From Methanolobus vulcani (GTDB taxonomy: Archaea; Halobacteriota; Methanosarcinia; Methanosarcinales; Methanosarcinaceae), in the NCBI RefSeq assembly GCF_900100715.1, contig NZ_FNCA01000011.1:1-64000 (forward strand): a DNA stretch of 64,000 nucleotides, read 5' to 3'. Positions 58,801-64,000 of this stretch are shown here, one piece after another. The notes below the pieces were generated by a model. The model saw only the letters and a program-made list of their open reading frames with translations, had not been told where the DNA came from and did no database searches. Within the stretch, counting starts at the first letter, position 1, and every line of letters starts with the position of its first letter. A program made the translations under genes and the position numbers.

Positions 58801-59362
58801 TGAATATGACGAAGTTGAAGCAAGACTTGATGAGCTTGTAACCAGACGTGACACTCTCTCGTCTGAAAGGGAGCAGATCCTTGAGCGTATAAAACAGTAC
58901 GAGCAGCTCAAAAAAGACACTTTCATGGAAACCTACAATGGTATTAATGAACCATTTAAGGAAATATTCCACGAGCTTTCTGATGGAATCGGTGAGCTTG
59001 TCCTTGATAATTATGAAGATCCATTTGCAGGTGGTCTTACACTTAAGGCGCAGCCAAAGGAAAAGACACTGCAGCGCCTTGAAGCGATGTCAGGAGGAGA
59101 GAAGAGTCTGACTGCGCTTTCATTTGTTTTTGCTATTCAACAGTACAGGCCGGCACCTTTCTATGCATTCGATGAAATTGACATGTTCCTTGACGGAGCA
59201 AATGCCGGAAGGGTTGCACAGCGTGTGAAAAAGGCAGTTAAGAATGCACAGTTCATTGTTGTGTCCCTGAGAAAACCAATGATCGAAGCTGCAGAGCGCA
59301 CGATCGGTGTTGCAATGCAGGAAAATAACATTACAAGTATAACGGGAGTGAAATTACGTTGA
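55838..59362 (+). CDS. smc: Chromosome segregation ATPase SMC
   Basis: 1174 residues from GTG 55838 (AGGGGAATCAC upstream). Walker A GPNGSGKSN near residue 33, coiled arms, hinge at about 520-640 (GLPGIYGTIAELGSVDQKY, with GGRMQAVVV and GGRATFLPL), signature AMSGGEKSLTALSFVF near 1085 and Walker B FYAFDEIDMFLDG. It forms the condensin-like complex with ScpA and ScpB and compacts the chromosome. Its stop overlaps the scpA start by TTGA, so synthesis is coupled. Confidence 0.96.
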   Translation: MHIKELEFINFKSFGKKVKIPFFDGFTTISGPNGSGKSNIIDGILFVLGLSSSRTLRAEKLTDLIYNGEGSKKPDFAQVTIRFDNVDREMPFDADEISITRKIRETDSGYYSYFYFNGKAVSLTDVHNYLAKARVTPEGYNVVMQGDVTRIINMTPGERRKIIDEIAGVAEFDSKRDRALSELEIVRERVERVDIIIEEVGQQLEKLKTERDQALKYQSLKEEKMKFEGFVLLAKLKDAKVELTNVADDILAKEEVLAKLEVDLEAKRIAVDKLEQELEEMTLNIQRMGEDEQIQIKKDIEGIRGEVSRCMDTIEISEKEMEDVESRRRKAFVDIDDIKGKLEELDSKISEETMRKESILAEMSDRKTERMLLQSKIADVDAKFAQTRDELSTLKSRLEAVKNEKNELMRQEDRLLDAQRRKSVEARDIESEIADAKSKAESSGSDTKSVEYDIDKLNEKIDALTKDMDDLEFTRSQLKVIVKEFEDELRKHENDYARIEVRVRAAEDHSKYSKAVDMVMNEKKHHGLPGIYGTIAELGSVDQKYSNALGIAAGGRMQAVVVENDEDASRAISFLKQRRGGRATFLPLNKMESRRPYKDLSDREGVIGYAIDLIDFDNKFEAAFWYVFRDTLIVDTLTNARRLMGGLRMVTLEGEVIEKSGAMVGGSQQQQSGLSFAASEKDKLVRIAEKITELDSKRSNAIKKLDQVEGHIAQINREIHEHDKEISKKQMQLEEISGRGERLEQLIEAKSHELAEIEEARSQLREEMDVTLTKKQEQEELVASLEKDIEVLEEKLEGSEVPELNRQAEQLDEEIRRLDGRVRDIESTLNALNLDRNYASNKIEENRELIKSMDEKKSTHKQRVSDLKDKITELEESLKEKQQRELELADELKELQQERARLHDEHVALKKEFDKFKDRFDEGNRQMMALNATKEALDEQVSDLTEEIQRRGIEETGEVPNYETVRTRIASIERAMERLEPVNMRAIDEYDEVEARLDELVTRRDTLSSEREQILERIKQYEQLKKDTFMETYNGINEPFKEIFHELSDGIGELVLDNYEDPFAGGLTLKAQPKEKTLQRLEAMSGGEKSLTALSFVFAIQQYRPAPFYAFDEIDMFLDGANAGRVAQRVKKAVKNAQFIVVSLRKPMIEAAERTIGVAMQENNITSITGVKLR

Positions 59363-60210
59363 ACGAAATAGCAGAAGATATGGAAATGGTTCAGGCAGTC
59401 GACATTGCCCAGATAGCTGATGTTTCGTTACCATGCACCATTGACCCTGAGTTTGTTGAGACTTTGAGGGGTCTGGGTGTTGATGAAGCCCTTCTGGAAT
59501 TCCCTGAAGATGTTCTCAGCGAACCTGTTGAGATCCTTATGAACCTTGCAAAGGATGGCGCTATCAATCCATGGGATATTGATATTGTAAATGTCACTGA
59601 CATGTTCCTTGAGCGTGTAGAGGTTATGCAGATGCTTGATCTGCGCATCTCCGGCAGGACGCTTCTTTATGCAGCAATCCTCCTGCGCATGAAGTCAACG
59701 GGAATCGTTCAGGAAGAAGAGGAAGAAGACTGCTTTGATATGTTTGATGCTGAGCTGGATTTTTATGAGGTTGACGAATATCCTGTTCCAAAATTACCGA
59801 TCAGGCGCAGGGCGACCCGTCCAGTCACACTTCAAGAACTTATTGTTGAACTGCGTAAGGCTGAGAAGGTTGAAACCCGAAGGAAAGATCGCAGTGTTCA
59901 CCGCAGGCTTGAAGAAAAAGCAGCAGTAACCACAGACGAAGTCCTTGGAATTGCACACGAAGAGGACATTCTGGGACGTGTGAGGGACATGGGTGCAATG
60001 CTGGAAAGATCCTTTGAAGACTGCGAATTTGTTATCCTTTCAGATCTTATGACCGATGACCGGTCTGAAAATATCATGACATATGTTTCATTGCTGTTCC
60101 TTGCTACTGAAAAGAAGGTCTGGCTTGCTCAGAAGGAACTTTTCGGAGAACTGTATGTTTATCCATGCAATGAGGCTTGTGATATTGTAAATATAACTGA
60201 GGCTGCGTGA
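59359..60210 (+). CDS. scpA: Kleisin subunit ScpA
   Basis: 283 residues from TTG 59359, with GGGAGTGA about 12 bases upstream; ATG 59380 is a weaker possibility. Residues 60-120 have the kleisin core PVEILMNLAKDGAINPWDIDI and RTLLYAAILLRMKS typical of ScpA. The C-terminal winged helix is at about 210-280. It bridges SMC heads and binds ScpB. Start and operon position fit the SMC complex. Confidence 0.92.
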   Translation: MNEIAEDMEMVQAVDIAQIADVSLPCTIDPEFVETLRGLGVDEALLEFPEDVLSEPVEILMNLAKDGAINPWDIDIVNVTDMFLERVEVMQMLDLRISGRTLLYAAILLRMKSTGIVQEEEEEDCFDMFDAELDFYEVDEYPVPKLPIRRRATRPVTLQELIVELRKAEKVETRRKDRSVHRRLEEKAAVTTDEVLGIAHEEDILGRVRDMGAMLERSFEDCEFVILSDLMTDDRSENIMTYVSLLFLATEKKVWLAQKELFGELYVYPCNEACDIVNITEAA

Positions 60211-60225
60211 GGTGTATTCACAGTT

Positions 60226-61332
60226 ATGAGTGATAAGGAAGTTATCGAAGCAGCACTTTTTGCTGCCGGAGGCGCACTTGACGCTACAACGCTGGGCAGA
60301 CTGATCGGCAAAAATAAAACGAAGGCTATTCCTATTGCTCTTGAGCTCGTGAAGGAGTATTCTGAGCGTGAAACCGGCCTTGAGGTTCTGGACCTCGGTG
60401 AACGTTATGTCATGCAGGTCAAACCCAAATATACTGATGATGTAAGGCCTCTTGCTCCAAAGGAATTGAGTGCACCAATGCTTCGCACACTTTCCATGAT
60501 CGCATATCATCAGCCGCTTGTCCAGTCAGACCTTGTCGACATGAGGGGTAATTCCGCTTACGACCATATCAGGGAGTTAAAGGAAAGGGGATTTGTTGAA
60601 GCGCTTCCTCACGGCAGGACCAAGATTTTACAGACTACTTCTCTGTTTGCCGATTATTTTGGACTTGAATCCAACGACCCTGAACTTGTGAAAAAGAAGA
60701 TAATTGAACTTTCCCGCGTCCAAAGCGGGCAGAATGGTCTTAATAAATGGCTTGGCAGGAGATTTATTGGTGTTACTCCAATGTATGAGTCCCTAATGCA
60801 GCTTTGTGGCATAAAGGAATACAAAGTTATCAATGCTTATGATCCAACAGAAGAGGAACTTGAAGAGCTTGAGGATGTTTACAAGCTGATAATCTCAAAA
60901 GGTTATACTGAGAAAGTAAGCAAATACTATGACGGAGAGATAATCGAGGTCAGTTCAACTACATTTGATGATCTCATTGATTCTATCAAGCTGCTTGAGA
61001 ATGTCTGGGATGAAGACACCGCAAGTTCAAGTATTGACTCCATAACTGAGCTCAAAGAGCGCTATGTTTCCAAGGCTCTTGTGATTAGCAAGAAAGTTCA
61101 GCCCGCCACAGATATGGTTGCGCGCATCGTCAGTGATTTGCGTCTTGGTGTGTCAGCTACGGGAATTGTCATTGCGCCGGATTATGGCCAATCGAGTGAG
61201 GGCGTGGAAGTCTCAGAAGGAGCTGACATTTTGATTCCCACACATAGAGGCATGGATGGTGACCTTATAGAGCGTATATGCAGCAAATATGACGCAGTGA
61301 TTGATGGTCTTAAGAGGTTTGAAGATGAATGA
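60226..61332 (+). CDS. scpB: ScpB with long C-terminal extension
   Basis: 368 residues. Residues 1-165 are ScpB: EAALFAAGGALDATTLGRLI, then SAPMLRTLSMIAYHQPLVQSD, RGNSAYDHIRELKERGFV and TTSLFADYFGLES, two winged helices. Most ScpB proteins end near 190. Here residues 165-368 add an extra part with an alpha-beta look (KALVISKKVQPATDMVARIV, then ATGIVIAPDYGQ, EGADILIPTH, KYDAVIDGLKRFE). I do not recognise it. It lies 15 bases after scpA in the smc operon. Extension may add a regulatory or binding role; unproven. Confidence 0.9.
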   Translation: MSDKEVIEAALFAAGGALDATTLGRLIGKNKTKAIPIALELVKEYSERETGLEVLDLGERYVMQVKPKYTDDVRPLAPKELSAPMLRTLSMIAYHQPLVQSDLVDMRGNSAYDHIRELKERGFVEALPHGRTKILQTTSLFADYFGLESNDPELVKKKIIELSRVQSGQNGLNKWLGRRFIGVTPMYESLMQLCGIKEYKVINAYDPTEEELEELEDVYKLIISKGYTEKVSKYYDGEIIEVSSTTFDDLIDSIKLLENVWDEDTASSSIDSITELKERYVSKALVISKKVQPATDMVARIVSDLRLGVSATGIVIAPDYGQSSEGVEVSEGADILIPTHRGMDGDLIERICSKYDAVIDGLKRFEDE

Positions 61333-61480
61333 GATTGGATATAAGTATCATTTTCTGAACAATAAATATTAAAACTTTTAGCATTTTATCAGTTTCTTAA
61401 AAACCTATATAAATGAGAGGGTATAACTTTATATACTGAATTGTTGAATATTAGCCCGCTTTAAATATGAGGATTATACT
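61333..61480 (+). promoter_or_regulatory. tbp promoter with two TATA boxes
   Basis: CCTATATAAAT at 61404-61414 and CTTTATATACT at 61428-61437 both fit archaeal TATA boxes, ahead of the ATG at 61481. Autoregulation by TBP is possible but not shown. Confidence 0.5.
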
Positions 61481-62032
61481 ATGTCAGATTACAACATCAA
61501 AATTGAAAATGTGGTCGCATCTACCAAGCTTGCTGAGGAGTTCGATCTTACAAAAATAGAAGCTGAGTTCGAGGGCGCGGAATATAATAAACAGAAATTC
61601 CCTGGTCTTGTCTACCGTGTTTCTGATCCAAAAGCCGCATTTTTGGTCTTCACTTCCGGTAAAGTAGTATGTACCGGCGCAAAGAATGTGGATGATGTTC
61701 ACACTGTCATAGGCAATATGGCTAAGAAGCTTAATGACATCGGCATCAAGACAATCGAGGATCCTGAGATCACAGTACAGAACATTGTTGCGTCAGCAGA
61801 CCTTCAGGCAGTTCTGAACCTTAACGCAATTGCAATCGGGCTTGGTCTTGAGAACATTGAATACGAGCCAGAACAGTTCCCTGGACTTGTTTATCGCATT
61901 GATGATCCTAAGGTAGTAGTACTTATTTTCAGCTCAGGAAAGCTTGTGGTCACCGGTGGAAAATCACCTGAGAATTGTGAACAGGGTGTTGAAGTCGTAA
62001 GACAGCAGCTTGACAGCATGGGTCTGCTTTAA
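61481..62032 (+). CDS. tbp: TATA-box binding protein
   Basis: 183 residues built of two direct repeats: [12 protein letters not shown] and [12 protein letters not shown] start each half, and [13 protein letters not shown] and [13 protein letters not shown] carry the DNA-intercalating Phe pairs. This is archaeal general transcription factor TBP, which recruits TFB and RNA polymerase. GAGGATTATACT precedes the ATG. It ends normally at residue 183 with an acidic-poor tail. Confidence 0.97.
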   Translation: MSDYNIKIENVVASTKLAEEFDLTKIEAEFEGAEYNKQKFPGLVYRVSDPKAAFLVFTSGKVVCTGAKNVDDVHTVIGNMAKKLNDIGIKTIEDPEITVQNIVASADLQAVLNLNAIAIGLGLENIEYEPEQFPGLVYRIDDPKVVVLIFSSGKLVVTGGKSPENCEQGVEVVRQQLDSMGLL

Positions 62033-62058
62033 GACCTTTCATTTCTATTTATCTATAG

Positions 62059-62988
62059 ATGTCAAACGAAAATGTTTGTATTTTGTTGCCCACTTTAAAC
62101 GAAGAGGCTACCATAGGTCAGGTCATCAGGGATTTTCGCTCCGAAGGTTTTGACAATATTCTTGTAATTGATGGTAATAGCAAGGATGGGACCCGTGAGA
62201 TAGCCCGGTCTGAAGGTGCACGGGTAGTTGTTCAGACCGGTAAAGGAAAAGGTCAGGCTATCAAGCAGGCTTTTGAGCTTATTACTGAGGACTATGTTGT
62301 CATGGCCGATGGTGATGGGACTAACCTTGCAAAGGATGTTCATGCTGTGCTTGGTCCGGTACTTGAAGGCAAGGCTGACCATGTAATGGGTAACAGGCTT
62401 GTGGATTTTGAAAAAGGAGCTTTTACAAGGCTTAACCTTTTCGGGAACAAGGTAATAAACAAGATGTTTGGCATGGCATATGGTGTCTGGCTCAATGATA
62501 TTCTTACAGGTTACAGGGCATTTAACAAAAAAGCCATCAAGTCCTTCGAACTTAAAAAAATGGGATTTGAGGTAGAATCTGAGATAACTATCGAGAGTGT
62601 GAAGAAAGATCTCAGGATAGTTGAAGTCCCGACCACATACCTTGCCAGGAGTTCTCAGGGAGCTACAAAGCTGAATCCGCTTAAGGATGGTTTCAGGATA
62701 GGTTCTACGATCTACAAGATGGCCAAGCTTCATAATCCGATGTTCTATTTTGGAATAATCGGTGGCATTTTCATTGTGGCTGGTCTGATAGTTGGTATTT
62801 ATGTAGTCCATCAGTGGTTCCATGGAATTACACGTATTCCAATGACCATACTCACTACTTTGTTAGTAGTTGCAGGTTTTCAAATGTTTATTTTTGGAAT
62901 GCTCAGCGACCTTATGGTTACCCTTCACAGGGAAAACATGCGCATGCTCCGTAAGATTACTGAATATATTGAAAAGGATGATGACTGA
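62059..62988 (+). CDS. Dolichyl-phosphate-sugar glycosyltransferase (family 2)
   Basis: 309 residues. Residues 1-220 are a GT-A domain with LLPTLNEEATIGQVI at the start, VIDGNSKDGT, and the DXD-type motif MADGDGT near residue 92. Two helices follow at about 228-250 and 268-292. This matches archaeal dolichyl-phosphate mannose/glucose synthase relatives (AglJ-like) that charge lipid carriers for N-glycosylation of surface proteins. Sugar unknown. No clear ribosome site precedes ATG 62059, so the mRNA may be leaderless. Many NxT/S sites in the pilins and proteases here would be targets. Confidence 0.85.
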   Translation: MSNENVCILLPTLNEEATIGQVIRDFRSEGFDNILVIDGNSKDGTREIARSEGARVVVQTGKGKGQAIKQAFELITEDYVVMADGDGTNLAKDVHAVLGPVLEGKADHVMGNRLVDFEKGAFTRLNLFGNKVINKMFGMAYGVWLNDILTGYRAFNKKAIKSFELKKMGFEVESEITIESVKKDLRIVEVPTTYLARSSQGATKLNPLKDGFRIGSTIYKMAKLHNPMFYFGIIGGIFIVAGLIVGIYVVHQWFHGITRIPMTILTTLLVVAGFQMFIFGMLSDLMVTLHRENMRMLRKITEYIEKDDD

Positions 62989-63295
62989 TCTTTCACGAGT
63001 CATTATCTTTAAAGGCGAAGTTTCAGTGATTGTAATATAATGTCATTTTTTCTGTCAACAAAACAATCTTAGTTGTATTAATGATTTCGGGGGATGGTCC
63101 ATTCTCTGTCTTCTAGACCTCTATTAGGTCTATTGATTATTGTTTTTCGAATAATTAATCTTATCTATTTTTTGATTTTTAAATGAAAAAGCAGTATCTA
63201 TAAAGTTAACTTGACTTTATCTAAAGTTTATTTTTTGACAAACATTATATACGATTTGGTTATTGTAGGTTACATCTAATCTTGAGGTATAAACA
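62989..63295 (+). promoter_or_regulatory. thiC upstream region with AAAGT repeats and TATA box
   Basis: ATAAAGT (63200-63206) and ACTTTAT (63214-63220) form an inverted repeat around TAACTTG, and ACTTTA with TAAAGT (63214-63227) forms a second overlapping one. A TATA box ATTATATA lies at 63244-63251, 45 bases before the thiC ATG. The array is well placed for repressor binding. No thiamine riboswitch is recognised. The rest of the gap is AT-rich and featureless. Confidence 0.5.
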
Positions 63296-64000
63296 ATGAC
63301 AATAGTTACAGATGCAAAAAATGGTAAGATCACAGAAGAGATGAAGATCGTTGCCGAGATTGAAGGCAAAGACCCAGAGTTCATCAGACGTGGAATCGAA
63401 TCAGGAAGAATCGTAATCCCAATGACTCCATACAGAGACATAAAACTCTGTGGTATGGGTGAAGGTCTTACAACTAAGGTAAATGCATCCATTGGTGCAT
63501 CATCAGACATCGTTGACCTTGACATGGAAGTGCAAAAAGCAAAGGCAGCAGAGGCAGCAGGCGCAGACACACTTATGGAGCTCGGTACCGGTGGAGACTT
63601 CCTTGGTATCAGGAAAGCTGTATGTGACGCAATCTCCCTTCCAGTAGGTTCAGTTCCACTCTATCAGGCATTCATCACAGCAGCAAAGAGAGACGGTTCC
63701 ATTGTCCACATGACAGAGGATGACCTCTGGCATGCAACCGAGGAACAGGCAAAGCTCGGTACAAACTTCATGGCTATCCATACAGGTATCAACAACATTG
63801 TCCTTGACAGGTTGAAGGCACACGGCAGATACGGTGGTCTCTGTTCCCGTGGCGGTGCATTCATGAGCACATGGATGCTGCACAACGAGAAAGAAAACCC
63901 ACTTTACGCAGAGTTCGATTACCTTTGTGAGATCCTCAAGGAACACGAAGTTACACTCTCAACCGGAAACGGAATGCGTGCAGGTGCAGTAGCAGACGCA
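63296..64000 (+). CDS. thiC: Phosphomethylpyrimidine synthase (partial, cut by right edge)
   Basis: The first 235 residues, from ATG 63296 with TTGAGGTATAAA upstream. Sequences YGVKLCGMGEG-like (YRDIKLCGMGEGLTTKVNA), SDIVDLDMEVQKA, ADTLMELGTGGDFLGIRKA and VGSVPLYQAF match ThiC, the radical SAM enzyme that converts aminoimidazole ribotide to the thiamine pyrimidine. The [4Fe-4S] cysteines lie beyond the window. No stop occurs before 64000. Likely controlled through the AAAGT repeats upstream. Confidence 0.95.
   Translation, partial: MTIVTDAKNGKITEEMKIVAEIEGKDPEFIRRGIESGRIVIPMTPYRDIKLCGMGEGLTTKVNASIGASSDIVDLDMEVQKAKAAEAAGADTLMELGTGGDFLGIRKAVCDAISLPVGSVPLYQAFITAAKRDGSIVHMTEDDLWHATEEQAKLGTNFMAIHTGINNIVLDRLKAHGRYGGLCSRGGAFMSTWMLHNEKENPLYAEFDYLCEILKEHEVTLSTGNGMRAGAVADA

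Noticed and set aside
62095-62823. 242-codon minus-strand frame in the glycosyltransferase
   Set aside because: It is the complement shadow of a well-supported glycosyltransferase and has no domain features of its own.
1-64000. CRISPR arrays, rRNA genes or a replication origin
   Set aside because: No regularly spaced short repeats, no rRNA sequence and no origin-recognition-box cluster or Orc1/Cdc6 gene were seen.

Overview
The window looks like a chromosomal segment of a euryarchaeon, most likely a methanogen of the Methanosarcinaceae type (Methanolobus, Methanococcoides or Methanomethylovorans relatives). Visible support: an archaeal TATA-binding protein, a DRG-type GTPase, Mre11-Rad50, SMC with ScpA and ScpB, a PEF-CTERM sorting tail, papain-PKD-NosD surface proteins with a PGF-pre-PGF domain, class III (pilin-type) signal peptides, AT-rich intergenic regions with archaeal TATA boxes, and GGAGGTG-like ribosome sites. 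The genus is inference, and no methanogenesis gene lies in the window.

Layout. 1-1.8 kb: end of an IS5-like transposase, a NicO-type Ni/Co transporter and an unknown protein. 1.8-12.5 kb: a respiratory island in which norD-norQ-like chaperone genes face a cbb3-type terminal oxidase across a 260-base gap. CcoN, CcoO and a diheme CcoP-like part are fused into one 949-residue polypeptide, followed by two small membrane subunits and a P3A proton-pumping ATPase. All haem and copper ligands and the cross-link tyrosine are present, so this should be an oxygen reductase. That is unexpected in a methanogen-like genome and is the most notable system here. 12.6-18 kb: tRNA-Gln, DRG GTPase, MoeA fused to a binding-protein-like domain, IlvE and tRNA-Arg. 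18-26.5 kb: a miniature PEF-CTERM protein and two tandem 1.2-kilo-residue papain-like surface proteases. 26.6-31.3 kb: a coiled-coil protein, a modABC molybdate transporter with a palindromic operator candidate, and a cyclophilin.

31.4-50.4 kb: three paralogous operons of pilin-like proteins (A with six genes, B with five, C with six), all on the minus strand. They flank a 1964-residue secreted protein on the plus strand that appears to carry one von Willebrand A domain nested inside another plus eight WDGSSW repeats. No assembly ATPase or platform protein is present, so assembly must rely on machinery encoded elsewhere.

50.5-64 kb: mre11-rad50, an unknown coiled-coil gene, smc-scpA-scpB (scpB has a long unexplained extension), tbp with two TATA boxes, a dolichyl-phosphate-type glycosyltransferase, and the first 705 bases of thiC, which runs off the right edge.

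How the parts fit (inference): the oxidase with NorQD-type maturation factors would consume oxygen and conserve energy or detoxify. modABC and MoeA supply molybdopterin enzymes. The three pilin operons, the giant protein and the two proteases build or remodel the cell surface. The last third is housekeeping DNA repair, chromosome organisation and transcription.
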